A stretch of DNA of 17,341 nt from an uncultured bacterium (GCA_903872005.1 CAIQJD010000024.1:1-17341), one strand, 5' to 3'; shown: positions 1 to 7,524, counted from the stretch's first letter. Numbers and translations: made by a program. The notes: generated from the letters alone by a model not told the origin.

Positions 1-23
1 AGACCCTCCTGGGCCTGCGGGCG

Positions 24-26
24 TAG
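24..26 (+). other. In-frame amber codon inside the adk reading frame
   Basis: The frame of adk read from base 3 gives T-L-L-G-L-R-A, then TAG, then G-Y-M-D-R-G. Both sides match the adenylate kinase consensus (T-x-L-G-x-x-A-K/Q-x-Y-M-D-x-G), so the stop replaces one residue without a frameshift. A single base change from CAG (Gln) or AAG (Lys) would produce it. TAG is the normal stop of at least eight other genes here, which argues against recoding. Confidence 0.75.
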
Positions 27-32
27 GGGTAC

Positions 33-539
33 ATGGATCGGGGCGAGCTGGTGCCGGATGACGTGACCATCGCCATGGTCATGGAACGCATCGGGAAACC
101 TGATTGCGGGCGCGGCGTGATCCTGGACGGCTTCCCACGCACGACGGAGCAGGCAACGGCTTTGGATGCGGCGTTGGGCCGGCAGGGCTGGGGGATCAAT
201 CTGGTCCCGTACATTCGGGTATCCGAGATCACCTTACTGGCGCGGCTGGGCGGTCGCTGGACGTGCAAGAAGTGTGGGGCGATCTATCATCAGCTCTTCA
301 ACCCGCCTCGGCAGGCCGGCGTGTGTGACCTATGCGGCGGCGAACTGTACCAGCGCTCCGACGACACGCTGGAAACACAACAGCGGCGCATCCGGGTCTA
401 CATGGAGCAGACGGCTCCTCTGATCGCCTTCTACCAACAGCGTGGGCTGTTGGTGGAGATTGATGGCGAGCAGGATGTGCAGCACGTGCAGGCCGCGTTG
501 CTCGACGCGATTCGCCGGCTGGGAGTGGGGCAGGCGTGA
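33..539 (+). CDS. adk: Adenylate kinase, 5'-truncated, interrupted by an in-frame TAG
   Basis: Adenylate kinase converts ATP + AMP to 2 ADP in the cytoplasm. The visible 168 residues cover the family from the AMP-binding region to the C-terminus. They show YMDRGELVPDD just at and after the first ATG, GFPRT at residues 33-37, and a zinc-type LID domain with two Cys-X2-Cys pairs (CKKC and CDLC), followed by the conserved YQRSDD stretch. The P-loop and roughly the first 60 residues lie outside the window. The frame stays homologous upstream of ATG 33 (T-L-L-G-L-R-A-stop-G-Y-M-D-R-G), so ATG 33 is an internal Met of the family, not a real start. A TAG at 24-26 sits where the family usually has Lys, Arg or Gln. 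The gene ends in a GTGA overlap with map. The identity is certain. Whether the gene is intact is not: a sequence error near the end, or a true nonsense mutation, are both possible. Confidence 0.93.
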   Translation: MDRGELVPDDVTIAMVMERIGKPDCGRGVILDGFPRTTEQATALDAALGRQGWGINLVPYIRVSEITLLARLGGRWTCKKCGAIYHQLFNPPRQAGVCDLCGGELYQRSDDTLETQQRRIRVYMEQTAPLIAFYQQRGLLVEIDGEQDVQHVQAALLDAIRRLGVGQA

Positions 540-1321
540 CGCGCTCCATCGTGATCAAGTCCGAGCGTGAGCTGGCGTTGATGCGCTCGGCCGGCCAGAT
601 TGTGGCGCAGGTGTTGGAAGCGATCCGCCGGCGCGCCGCGCCGGGGGTCACAACGGGCGAGTTAGACGCCCTGGCAGAGCAGATGATCCTGGCAGCCGGC
701 GCGACGCCCTCCTTCAAGGGCTACACGGGCGGCGGTGGGCATCCGCCCTATCCGGCGACGATCTGCGCGTCGGTGGACACGGAATTGGTACACGGCATTC
801 CGTCACGTCAGCGGGTCTTGAAAGAGGGGCAGATCCTCTCAGTAGACGTGGGTGCGATTTACAAAGGGTATCACGGCGACGCGGCGATCACCTTGCCGAT
901 AGGCGAGATAGCGCCGAGGACGCTGGAGTTGTTGGCCGCGACGGAAGGGGCGCTGGTCGCCGGCATTGCGGCGGCGCGCGCCGGCCAACGCATCGGGGAC
1001 ATCTCGGCGGCCATCGAAGGGTATGTGGTGCAGCGAGGCTTCTCGGTCATCCGCGAGTACACCGGGCACGGCATCGGACGGGTAATGCACGAGGGCCTGC
1101 AAATCCTGAACTTCGGGGAGCCGGGGCAGGGGGTCCTGTTGCGCGAGGGGATGACCCTGGCGCTGGAACCGATGGTGAGCGCCGGCCACTGGCGCACACG
1201 CGTCTTGGATGATGATTGGACGGTAGTGATGGCGGATGGCGCACTTTCGGCGCACTTTGAGCATACCATTGCCATCCGCGACGGCGAGGCGGAGATTCTC
1301 ACTCGCCTGCAACAATCATAG
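536..1321 (+). CDS. map: Methionine aminopeptidase, type I
   Basis: This 261-residue protein removes the N-terminal methionine from nascent proteins and is a cytosolic di-metal hydrolase. All five expected metal ligands are visible: D104 in SVDVG, D115 in HGDAAI, H178 in GHGIG, E211 in LEPM and E242 in FEHT. H86 in VHGIPS matches the conserved substrate-side histidine. There is no N-terminal zinc-finger extension, so it is the short bacterial form of normal length. The start is GTG 536, overlapping the adk stop codon (GTGA), which implies translational coupling. The adk-map order is the usual end of the spc operon. Stop is TAG. Confidence 0.97.
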   Translation: MTRSIVIKSERELALMRSAGQIVAQVLEAIRRRAAPGVTTGELDALAEQMILAAGATPSFKGYTGGGGHPPYPATICASVDTELVHGIPSRQRVLKEGQILSVDVGAIYKGYHGDAAITLPIGEIAPRTLELLAATEGALVAGIAAARAGQRIGDISAAIEGYVVQRGFSVIREYTGHGIGRVMHEGLQILNFGEPGQGVLLREGMTLALEPMVSAGHWRTRVLDDDWTVVMADGALSAHFEHTIAIRDGEAEILTRLQQS

Positions 1322-1364
1322 CGCGAGCAGTTTCGCATCGCGTGGCAGAAATGGAGCGATGATC

Positions 1365-1478
1365 ATGAAAGTACGTCCGTCTGTGAAACGACGCTGTGAG
1401 AAGTGCAAGATCATCCGCCGCAATGGGGTTGTCCGGGTGATTTGTACCAATCCGAAGCACAAGCAACGACAAGGGTGA
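1365..1478 (+). CDS. rpmJ: 50S ribosomal protein L36 (bL36), zinc form
   Basis: This 37-residue protein belongs to the large ribosomal subunit. It begins [15 protein letters not shown] and ends NPKHKQRQG. The zinc ribbon ligands are the CEKC pair (C11, C14), C27, and the His of the PKHKQ tail, which is the C+ form. Another ATG lies six bases upstream (1359). ATG 1365 is preferred because GGAG at 1353-1356 then has an 8-base spacer and the length is exactly that of the family. The gene starts 43 bases after map; infA, often found between the two, is missing here. Confidence 0.96.
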   Translation: MKVRPSVKRRCEKCKIIRRNGVVRVICTNPKHKQRQG

Positions 1479-1550
1479 TGAATGTCATCCTGGCCGGCGG
1501 GCGAAAGTGCCTGCGGCGGGATGGCAGGGCAGGATTTTGGGAGGAAAGGC

Positions 1551-1934
1551 ATGGCGCGTATTGCTGGAGTAGACTTGCCCCGTGAGAAGCGAGTAGAGAT
1601 TGCCTTACGGTATATCTATGGGATCGGCCCAAGTACCAGCCGGCAGATCGTGGATTCGGCCGGCGTCAATCCTGACACTCGTGTCAAGGATCTGGCCGAA
1701 GCCGAAGTGAGCCGCTTGCGCGAGATCATTGACCGCGAGTATCGCGTCGAAGGCGACTTGCGCCGCGAAGTGGCGATGAACATCAAGCGCCTGACGGAAA
1801 TCGGGTGCTATCGTGGGCTGCGTCACCGCCGCAACCTGCCCGTACGCGGGCAGCGGACGCGGACGAATGCGCGCACCAAACGGGGTTCCCGCAAGACGGT
1901 TGCCGGACGGCGGCGGTCACGGGCCAAGAAGTAG
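1551..1934 (+). CDS. rpsM: 30S ribosomal protein S13 (uS13)
   Basis: This 127-residue small-subunit head protein contacts 16S rRNA and the P-site tRNA. It begins [21 protein letters not shown], has the helix-two-turn-helix region YIYGIG, the conserved RLREII segment, and the basic tail [18 protein letters not shown] ending in lysines. An in-frame ATG at 1482 would add 23 non-homologous residues. Start 1551 is chosen because a GGGAGG Shine-Dalgarno lies at 1540-1545 and the family begins here. It is the first gene of the classic alpha-operon order S13-S11-S4-alpha-L17. Confidence 0.97.
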   Translation: MARIAGVDLPREKRVEIALRYIYGIGPSTSRQIVDSAGVNPDTRVKDLAEAEVSRLREIIDREYRVEGDLRREVAMNIKRLTEIGCYRGLRHRRNLPVRGQRTRTNARTKRGSRKTVAGRRRSRAKK

Positions 1935-2011
1935 TCGGCCTGAGCGGGCTGGCGCGCCGGCTCTGGCGTGGGTCGGCCTCAGCACGGAGAGGTTAGCAAG
2001 CAGGAGGAACG

Positions 2012-2404
2012 ATGGGACGAGGCAGGCGAGTCAAGACGAGCCGCAAAGAAAAACGGTTAATCAGCACCGGGCAGGCTCATATCCAGGCGACGTTCAATAA
2101 TACCATTGTCACGCTGACCGACGGGTCGGGCAATGTGCTGGGCTGGCGCAGCGCCGGCTCCGTAGGCTTCAAAGGCTCGCGCAAGAGCACGCCTTACGCC
2201 GCTCAGACGGCTGCGACCGAAGTGGTCAAGGTCGCTCAGGAAATCGGCATGCGTGAGGTGGATGTGTTTGTGAAAGGCCCCGGCCCGGGCCGCGAGGCTG
2301 CGATCCGCGCCTTGCAAGCGGCGGGCATGCGGGTGCGCTCGATCACCGATGTGACGCCGGTGCCGCACAATGGCTGCCGGCCGCCCAAGAAGCGGCGCGT
2401 CTAA
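2012..2404 (+). CDS. rpsK: 30S ribosomal protein S11 (uS11)
   Basis: This 130-residue protein of the 30S platform binds 16S rRNA near the E/P-site mRNA path. Family marks are the [13 protein letters not shown] strand, [14 protein letters not shown], the [15 protein letters not shown] helix and the C-terminal [16 protein letters not shown]. The start is well defined by AGGAGG at 2002-2007, four bases before ATG. It follows rpsM after 77 bases. That gap contains an imperfect 11-base direct repeat (TCGGCCTgAGC at 1935 and TCGGCCTcAGC at 1973) of unknown meaning. Confidence 0.97.
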   Translation: MGRGRRVKTSRKEKRLISTGQAHIQATFNNTIVTLTDGSGNVLGWRSAGSVGFKGSRKSTPYAAQTAATEVVKVAQEIGMREVDVFVKGPGPGREAAIRALQAAGMRVRSITDVTPVPHNGCRPPKKRRV

Positions 2405-2426
2405 GCCGGCGGGGTCGGATTTCGAT

Positions 2427-2460
2427 GGCGCGCGAGGGGCCTGTGGGCGGGTCGCGCGCC
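2427..2460. repeat. Inverted repeat (hairpin) in the rpsK-rpsD gap
   Basis: GGCGCGCGA at 2427-2435 and TCGCGCGCC at 2452-2460 are perfect 9-base inverted arms around a 16-base spacer that can itself pair weakly (GCC/GGC). It lies between the rpsK stop and the rpsD Shine-Dalgarno at 2480. There is no T-run after it, so a classical terminator is unlikely. An RNA processing site, a stabilising stem or a ribosomal protein binding site are possible readings. Confidence 0.6.
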
Positions 2461-2489
2461 TGTGTGGTACGTAGAGTGCAGGAGGCAAC

Positions 2490-3122
2490 ATGGCGAGATA
2501 TACGGGACCAGTGTGCAGACTGTGTCGCCGAGAAGGTAAGAAGCTATATCTGAAGGGCGAGCGCTGCTATTCGCCGAAGTGCGGCATCGAGCGGCGCAAT
2601 TTCCCGCCCGGCATGCACGGCACTTCGCGTCAGTTCCGGCGCAAAGAGTCGGACTATGCCTTGCAATTGCGTGAGAAGCAGCGCGCGCGTCGCGTCTACG
2701 GCGTGCTGGAGCGCCAATTCCGGCGCTATTTCGAGGAAGCCGAGCGCCGGCCGGGCCTGACGGGCCAGAACTTGCTGGGCATCCTGGAATCTCGGTTGGA
2801 CAATGTCGTCTTTCGCATGGGACTGGCCGATTCGCGGCCGCAGGCGCGCCAGTTGGTCGAACACGGCCACTTCCAGTTGAACGGGCGCAACATTGATGTC
2901 CCGTCGGCGCTGGTGCGCCCGGGTGACGAAATCTCACTCGGCGAACATGCCAAGAAGACCGAATACTTCCGTGATCGGGCCGAGTATGTGCAGAAGCATC
3001 AGCCGCCCCAATGGTTGCTGTTGGACGGGCAGCGTATGGTTGGCAAGATGCTGGAGCAACCGTCGAAGCCAGAGGACGTCAGCCTCGAAGAGCAGTTGAT
3101 CGTCGAGTACTATAGCCGTTAG
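2490..3122 (+). CDS. rpsD: 30S ribosomal protein S4 (uS4), zinc-binding form
   Basis: This 210-residue protein nucleates 30S assembly and binds the 5' domain of 16S rRNA. In some bacteria it also represses its own operon. The N-terminal zinc site is complete (C9, C12, C26, C31). The S4 RNA-binding fold follows at about residues 98-160, with [16 protein letters not shown], then [18 protein letters not shown]. The C-terminus ends LIVEYYSR as in the family. Start ATG 2490 has AGGAGG at 2480-2485. Structured leaders lie upstream (2427-2460) and downstream (3155-3220); either could be a feedback site, but this is inference. Confidence 0.97.
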   Translation: MARYTGPVCRLCRREGKKLYLKGERCYSPKCGIERRNFPPGMHGTSRQFRRKESDYALQLREKQRARRVYGVLERQFRRYFEEAERRPGLTGQNLLGILESRLDNVVFRMGLADSRPQARQLVEHGHFQLNGRNIDVPSALVRPGDEISLGEHAKKTEYFRDRAEYVQKHQPPQWLLLDGQRMVGKMLEQPSKPEDVSLEEQLIVEYYSR

Positions 3123-3154
3123 GTTTGGTAGGAACGAGGATCACTGGCAGGGCA

Positions 3155-3220
3155 GAGAGCGCGGCGCGGCCGGCGCGAGGAGAGCATGTCCCTCGCGCCG
3201 TCTATGCCGGACGGCTCTCC
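3155..3220 (+). promoter_or_regulatory. Structured rpoA leader with overlapping alternative stems
   Basis: The 125-base rpsD-rpoA gap contains a perfect 10-bp stem (CGGCGCGAGG 3171-3180 with CCTCGCGCCG 3191-3200, 10-base loop). Two other stems share bases with it: GGAGAGC 3179-3185 with GCTCTCC 3214-3220, and GCCGTC 3197-3202 with GACGGC 3210-3215. GAGAGC 3155-3160 could also pair with 3214-3219. The stems are mutually exclusive at shared bases, so the RNA could switch. No T-run follows; the rpoA Shine-Dalgarno starts 11 bases downstream. The base pairing is seen directly. Any regulatory role is inferred. Confidence 0.45.
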
Positions 3221-3231
3221 CGATGAGTTGT

Positions 3232-3238
3232 AAGGAGG
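3232..3238 (+). promoter_or_regulatory. Strong ribosome binding site deciding the rpoA TTG start
   Basis: AAGGAGG lies nine bases before TTG 3248 and twelve before the next TTG at 3251. No ATG or GTG lies in frame near the expected N-terminus, so this near-perfect Shine-Dalgarno sequence supports TTG 3248 as the start. Confidence 0.8.
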
Positions 3239-3247
3239 GATATTCCC

Positions 3248-4276
3248 TTGTTGAATCGAGTATTGCCCCAAATCGAGTGCGAAGCATGTTCTCACCAGTA
3301 TGGGCGTTTCGTGATCGGCCCGCTAGAGAGCGGGTACGGCATTACCCTGGGGAACGCTCTACGTCGCGTCTTGCTGTCGTCGCTGTTGGGCGCAGCGGTC
3401 ACTTCCATCCGTGTGAGCGGCGTGCCGCATGAGTTCACCGTCATCCCGCACGTGAAAGAGGACATGACGGTCTTCATCTTGAACGTGAAACAGATTCGGT
3501 TCAAGGTTCAGACGGATCTGGAAGAAGAGTTTCGTGTGCGCCTGGATGTTCAGGGCGAAGGTGAGGTCACCGCCGCGGACTTGCAGTGTCCCTCGCAGAT
3601 CGAAGTGATCAATCCTGAGTTGTTACTCTTGACCGCCGACTCGAACGAAGTGGATCTGGATATCGAGCTGGTGGTGAAGCGCGGCCGGGGCTATTCGCCG
3701 GCCGAAGAGCGCGGTCGGCTCTCCATCGGTGAGATTCCGGTGGACGCCGTTTTCAGCCCAGTGCGGAAGGCCAATTTTCAGGTCACGAAGACCCGTGTCG
3801 GTCAGATGACCGACTATGATCGTCTGACGATGGAAATCTGGACCGATGGTTCGATCACGCCGGAGGCGGCGTTGGGCTTCAGCGCCCGTACCCTGGTGGA
3901 TCACTTCTCTCGTATCGGCGGCATGGGCCAGGTGACAATCGAGCCGGCGCGCCCCTCTTTGGAGGATGGCATTCCGAGCCGTGTCTCAGACGCGTTGATT
4001 GAAGACCTGGATCTATCTGTGCGGGCGTACAACTGTTTGAAACGCGCCGGCATCATGAAGGTCGGTGAAATCCTGGCGATGCTGGAGCAGGGCGAAGACG
4101 AGATCATGTCCATCCGCAATTTCGGCCGCAAGTCGCTGGACGAATTGCTGGAGCGACTTCGGGCCAAGGGCTACCTGGACATGATCAACTATCGGCCTTC
4201 CATCACTGCCGGCCAGGACGAAGAACTGGAAGACAAAGACGAGAACTTAGAGGACGAGGACGAAGCCGACCGTTAG
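3248..4276 (+). CDS. rpoA: DNA-directed RNA polymerase alpha subunit
   Basis: Alpha dimerises to start assembly of RNA polymerase. Its C-terminal domain contacts promoter UP elements and activators. The 342-residue protein has the N-terminal dimer domain (about 1-225, with TLGNALRRVLLSS at 33-45), a linker, and the C-terminal helix-hairpin-helix domain (about 250-307, with SIRNFGRKSLDEL at 288-300). An acidic tail (323-342) carries repeated Glu/Asp. The start is TTG, supported by the strong Shine-Dalgarno nine bases upstream and by agreement with the family N-terminus (LPQIECE...YGRFVIGPLE). The stop is TAG. The gene sits between rpsD and rplQ as in the standard alpha operon. Confidence 0.97.
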   Translation: MLNRVLPQIECEACSHQYGRFVIGPLESGYGITLGNALRRVLLSSLLGAAVTSIRVSGVPHEFTVIPHVKEDMTVFILNVKQIRFKVQTDLEEEFRVRLDVQGEGEVTAADLQCPSQIEVINPELLLLTADSNEVDLDIELVVKRGRGYSPAEERGRLSIGEIPVDAVFSPVRKANFQVTKTRVGQMTDYDRLTMEIWTDGSITPEAALGFSARTLVDHFSRIGGMGQVTIEPARPSLEDGIPSRVSDALIEDLDLSVRAYNCLKRAGIMKVGEILAMLEQGEDEIMSIRNFGRKSLDELLERLRAKGYLDMINYRPSITAGQDEELEDKDENLEDEDEADR

Positions 4277-4324
4277 GCGGCGCGTCCGGCAATTCGCGCA
4301 AGGTTTTGTAGGGGGTCGTTGGAG

Positions 4325-4696
4325 ATGAGACATCTAATGGCGGGCCGACATCTCGGCCGTCCCAGCGGACAGCGTCAGGCGCTGTTTCGCAATCTGGTGA
4401 CCGATCTGCTGCGTCACGGTCGCATCCGCACCACGGAAGCCAAAGCGAAGGCGATCCGCGCCGATGCAGAGCGTATCATCACCATCGCCAAGCGTGGGCT
4501 GCGCGAGGAGAGCTATGCGCTCCACGCCCGCCGGCTGACGGCGGCGCGCTTGAATGATCCGATGGTGACGAAACGGCTGTTTGACGAGATCGCCCCGACC
4601 TTTGAGAATCGGCCGGGCGGCTATACGCGGATCATGAAGCTCGGCCCGCGCCGCGGCGATGGGGCGGAAATGGTGATCCTGGAGTTGGTAGACTAG
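4325..4696 (+). CDS. rplQ: 50S ribosomal protein L17 (bL17)
   Basis: This 123-residue large-subunit protein lies near the exit tunnel. It has the family start [29 protein letters not shown], the segment [12 protein letters not shown], and the C-terminal [23 protein letters not shown] six bases upstream (4319) also gives an open frame. ATG 4325 is preferred because the family begins MRH and TAGGGGG at 4309-4315 is then nine bases away. It ends the alpha operon and is followed by truA after 25 bases. Confidence 0.96.
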   Translation: MRHLMAGRHLGRPSGQRQALFRNLVTDLLRHGRIRTTEAKAKAIRADAERIITIAKRGLREESYALHARRLTAARLNDPMVTKRLFDEIAPTFENRPGGYTRIMKLGPRRGDGAEMVILELVD

Positions 4697-4721
4697 ACTC
4701 GGCCGGCCAGGCGAGGCGGCG

Positions 4722-5486
4722 ATGACCTATCGAGTGCGGGCGCTGGTGGAGTATGATGGCACAGACTATGCCGGCTTTCAACGGCAACTGGGCCGCCCCA
4801 CGATTCAGGCGGAATTGGAGACAGTCCTGCACCGCTTGACGGGCCAGGCAACTCCGATCCTGTACGCCGGCCGCACCGACGCCGGCGTGCACGCCGCAGG
4901 TCAGGTGATCGCCTTTGATGTGGATTGGCGTCACGCGCTGGCCGACCTGTGGCGAGGGATGAATGCGCTGCTGGCGCCGGCCATCGCGGTGCAATACCTG
5001 GAACTGGCCGAGGCGTGCTTTCATCCGCGCTACGATGCGTTGAGCCGCACCTATCGTTACCGGGTCTGGAATGCGGCGCTGCGCTCACCTTTACACGAAC
5101 GCTATGCCTGGCGCCTGCCCGGCCGGCTGGATGTAGAGCAGATGACGCGGGCCGGCGCTGATCTGATTGGAAGTCATGATTTCGCCACCTTCGGCCAGCC
5201 GACCCAGGGCGAATCTACCACCCGCGTCGTCCACCGCGTGGAGTGGGGGCGAGAAGGGGCGCTGGTCTGGATGGACATTGAAGCCAACGCTTTCTTGCGG
5301 CACATGGTGCGTTGCGTGGCCGGCTCGTTGCTACAGGTCGGGCTGGGCAAGTGGACGATAGGCCAGTTCGTTGAGAGTCATCGAGCACGTGAGCGGGCCC
5401 GATCCGCGCCGCCGGCCCCGCCCCAGGGATTATGTCTGGTACAGGTGCGTTATCCGGGCCATGTGCTGGCCGCAGAGCCGGCATAG
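4722..5486 (+). CDS. truA: tRNA pseudouridine synthase A (positions 38-40)
   Basis: TruA converts uridines 38-40 of the tRNA anticodon arm to pseudouridine. The 254-residue protein begins with the family motif ALVEYDGTDYAGFQRQ. It carries the catalytic aspartate D53 in GRTDAGVHA, then SRTYRYRVWN, the GSHDFATFG region and NAFLRHMVRCVAGSLLQVG near the C-terminus. The length is normal. The start ATG 4722 has only a weak purine-rich region before it (GGCGAGGCGGCG), and the short gap to rplQ suggests readthrough from the same operon. truA between rplQ and rplM-rpsI is a common bacterial arrangement. Confidence 0.96.
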   Translation: MTYRVRALVEYDGTDYAGFQRQLGRPTIQAELETVLHRLTGQATPILYAGRTDAGVHAAGQVIAFDVDWRHALADLWRGMNALLAPAIAVQYLELAEACFHPRYDALSRTYRYRVWNAALRSPLHERYAWRLPGRLDVEQMTRAGADLIGSHDFATFGQPTQGESTTRVVHRVEWGREGALVWMDIEANAFLRHMVRCVAGSLLQVGLGKWTIGQFVESHRARERARSAPPAPPQGLCLVQVRYPGHVLAAEPA

Positions 5487-5520
5487 CACGAGCTGAACAT
5501 CTCGGAGGAGTTGTGGGGAA

Positions 5521-5952
5521 GTGAAGACGTATACAGCTAAGGCTGCTGACATCAAACGTGAGTGGTACGTGGTCGACGCGACCGGCAAGACGCTGGGCCG
5601 GTTGGCGTCCGAGATCGCTCAGGTGCTTGCCGGCAAGCGCAAGCCGATTTACACGCCGCATGTGGACTGCGGCGACTTCGTCATTGTCGTCAACGCCGAC
5701 AAGGTGCATGTAACCGGCAAGAAACTGGATCAAGAATTCTACTATCGCCATTCGGGCTATCCGGGCGGGTTCCGCCAGGTGAGCATGCGCGACCAGATGG
5801 CGACCCATCCCGATCGGGTGATTGCGACCGCGGTGCGGCGCATGTTGCCCAAGAATCGGTTGGGGCGGGCGATGATCAAGAAGCTGAAAGTGTATGCAGA
5901 GGGGACGCATCCGCACGCCGCGCAGCAGCCCAAGCCCCTCGATTTGGTGTAG
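5521..5952 (+). CDS. rplM: 50S ribosomal protein L13 (uL13)
   Basis: This 143-residue early-assembly protein of the large subunit has the family features [18 protein letters not shown] near the start, the central [17 protein letters not shown], and [19 protein letters not shown] with the tail [10 protein letters not shown]. The start is GTG 5521, with GGAGGAG at 5504-5510 and a second purine run GTGGGG at 5513-5518. It pairs with rpsI in the usual L13-S9 order, with a 22-base gap. Confidence 0.97.
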   Translation: MKTYTAKAADIKREWYVVDATGKTLGRLASEIAQVLAGKRKPIYTPHVDCGDFVIVVNADKVHVTGKKLDQEFYYRHSGYPGGFRQVSMRDQMATHPDRVIATAVRRMLPKNRLGRAMIKKLKVYAEGTHPHAAQQPKPLDLV

Positions 5953-5974
5953 TCAGGAGCGCAGGGAGGAAAGC

Positions 5975-6379
5975 ATGGCTATAGATCTCAAGGGCAAGTA
6001 CTATCAAGGCACCGGCCGGCGCAAAGCCGCTACGGCTCGCGTCCGCCTCTATCCCGGCGACGGTCAGATTGTCGTCAACGATAAGTCGTTGGAAGTCTAT
6101 TTCGGGCGCGAGACGGATCGCACCACGGTGTGCGGCCCGCTCAACCTGGTGGGCCTGGCGACGGCCTATGGCGTCTCCGTCCGTGTCAGCGGCGGCGGCA
6201 GCTCTGGGCAAGCCGATGCGGCGGCGCACGGCGTTGCATTGGCGCTGCTCGATGCGAATCCTGAGCTACGCGCACCTTTGCGCAAAGCCGGCTTCCTGAC
6301 GCGCGACCCGCGCGAGAAGGAACGCAAGAAGGCCGGCCTGAAGCGGGCCCGCAAGGCCCCGCAGTACACGAAGCGCTAA
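5975..6379 (+). CDS. rpsI: 30S ribosomal protein S9 (uS9)
   Basis: This 134-residue 30S head protein has a C-terminal tail that reaches the P-site tRNA. It shows the family core [17 protein letters not shown], the [19 protein letters not shown] region, and the basic C-terminus RKAPQYTKR, whose terminal Lys-Arg contacts tRNA in the family. The frame is open further upstream (to 5894), but ATG 5975 is chosen because GGGAGG at 5964-5969 is five bases away and the upstream part overlaps rplM. It is the last gene before a hairpin that probably ends the ribosomal transcription unit. Confidence 0.96.
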   Translation: MAIDLKGKYYQGTGRRKAATARVRLYPGDGQIVVNDKSLEVYFGRETDRTTVCGPLNLVGLATAYGVSVRVSGGGSSGQADAAAHGVALALLDANPELRAPLRKAGFLTRDPREKERKKAGLKRARKAPQYTKR

Positions 6380-6442
6380 GCCGGCCAGCCGGCGTCGGTC
6401 GGCCGCCCCGTTTCGGCGTACAAGTTCATACTTGCTAACCTG

Positions 6443-6487
6443 CGAGCTTCCCCAGGCGATATGCCTGTGGGAAGCTCGTTTGCGTTT
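6443..6487 (+). terminator. Intrinsic-like terminator after rpsI
   Basis: CGAGCTTCCC at 6443-6452 pairs perfectly with GGGAAGCTCG at 6469-6478. The stem continues through CAGGC/GCCTG with one bulge around a short GATAT-type loop, giving about 15 pairs. It is followed by a broken T-run (TTTGCGTTT, 6479-6487). It lies 63 bases after the rpsI stop, in a gap of 191 bases. A smaller 5-bp hairpin (CAAGT/ACTTG) lies just before it. The weak T-run leaves some doubt about efficiency. Confidence 0.75.
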
Positions 6488-6570
6488 GCGGACAGCCGGC
6501 GCGACTTTGGGCGAGCGCCGGCGTATAGAGGGTGCGCCCTGTCGGGGGCGACATCATTCAGGAGTTCTTC

Positions 6571-7506
6571 ATGACTGTCTCAACATGCCCGATTACGCCG
6601 CGTCCGATGCGCGACGACGCCGACTTCTGGAAGATGCGCGATTTGCTGATTCAGGGCGCGCCGATCACGCCGATGGGCTTGAATTGGGACATGCGCCGGC
6701 TGGACGGCAAACGTTTCTACAATGCCAATAACGAAGAAAATCGCCTGCTCCATCGCCCGGTGCAGCTCTGGGAAGATAACACCGGCCGGCTGGTCGGCTA
6801 TGTCCTGCCCGAAGGCAGGGGCGACGCCCATCTGCAGATTCATCCGGACTACCGCCACATCGAGGACGAGATGATCGCCTGGGCGGAGGGGCGTCTGGCC
6901 GCGCCGGCGGGGACGGAAGGCCGGCTCCGGCTGGAGTTCTACGTGTACGAGTACGATGTGCTGCGCCAGCGACTCCTGGCCGGCCGTGGCTTCTCGAAGA
7001 CCGACGATTGGGGGATCATCCGCCATCTGCGTCTGGGCCGGCAGCCTTTGCCCCAGCCACAGATAGCTGCCGGCTACATCCTGCGGGAGACGCGCCCCGA
7101 AGATCTGGCCGATTGCCGGCGCATCGCGGATCTGCTCAACGCCGGGTTCCGGCGCACGTTCCACAACGCTCAGGAATACCAGAACTTCACACGCGAGGCG
7201 CCCAGTTTCCGGCGCGAGCTGGACCTGGTCGCCGAAGCGCCGGACGGCAGCTTCGGCGCGTATGTCGCCATTCCCTACGATGCGGTGAATCATTGGGGCA
7301 TCGTGGAGCCGGTCTGCACGCATCCGGCGCATCGGCGTAAGGGGCTGGCGCAGGCGCTCTTACAGGAAGGGTTTCTGCGCCTGCGCGAGCTGGGTGGGCT
7401 GGATGTGACGGTAGATACCGGCGATATGGCGCCGGCGAATGCCCTGTATGACAGCCTGGGCTTCACCGAGGCGTACAGGTCCTTCGCCTGGGCCAAGACC
7501 TACTGA
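6571..7506 (+). CDS. Tandem GNAT-family N-acetyltransferase
   Basis: This 311-residue protein appears to hold two GNAT folds. The C-terminal one (about 169-308) has a clear acetyl-CoA binding motif A, VEPVCTHPAHRRKGLAQALL, with RRKGLA at 255-260, followed by ALYDSLGFTE. The N-terminal half (about 12-153) keeps strand-like GRLVGYVLP and a final GFSKTDDWGIIRHL, but lacks the glycine-rich acetyl-CoA loop, so it is probably non-catalytic. The architecture resembles mycothiol-synthase-like tandem GNATs; the substrate cannot be told. The frame extends up to GTG 6532, but ATG 6571 is preferred because AGGAG lies at 6560-6564, six bases away. It lies after the rpsI terminator, so it is probably its own transcription unit. 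No convincing promoter was seen. Confidence 0.88.
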   Translation: MTVSTCPITPRPMRDDADFWKMRDLLIQGAPITPMGLNWDMRRLDGKRFYNANNEENRLLHRPVQLWEDNTGRLVGYVLPEGRGDAHLQIHPDYRHIEDEMIAWAEGRLAAPAGTEGRLRLEFYVYEYDVLRQRLLAGRGFSKTDDWGIIRHLRLGRQPLPQPQIAAGYILRETRPEDLADCRRIADLLNAGFRRTFHNAQEYQNFTREAPSFRRELDLVAEAPDGSFGAYVAIPYDAVNHWGIVEPVCTHPAHRRKGLAQALLQEGFLRLRELGGLDVTVDTGDMAPANALYDSLGFTEAYRSFAWAKTY

Positions 7507-7524
7507 TATAGCTCATAGCTATAT
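7506..7524. repeat. Inverted repeat 1 of the convergent junction
   Basis: ATATAGCT (7506-7513) and AGCTATAT (7517-7524) form a perfect 8-bp AT-rich stem with a 3-base loop. It starts at the last base of the GNAT stop codon. It is one base short of touching the next, much larger inverted repeat. Confidence 0.7.

Noticed and set aside
24..26. Amber codon read as an amino acid (genetic code change)
   Set aside because: TAG ends at least eight other genes here at the normal family length, so a general reassignment is unlikely.
6500..6530. Promoter for the tandem GNAT gene (TATAGA near 6524)
   Set aside because: The -10-like TATAGA has no acceptable -35 at 16-18 bases; the nearest TTGGGC is only 11 bases away.
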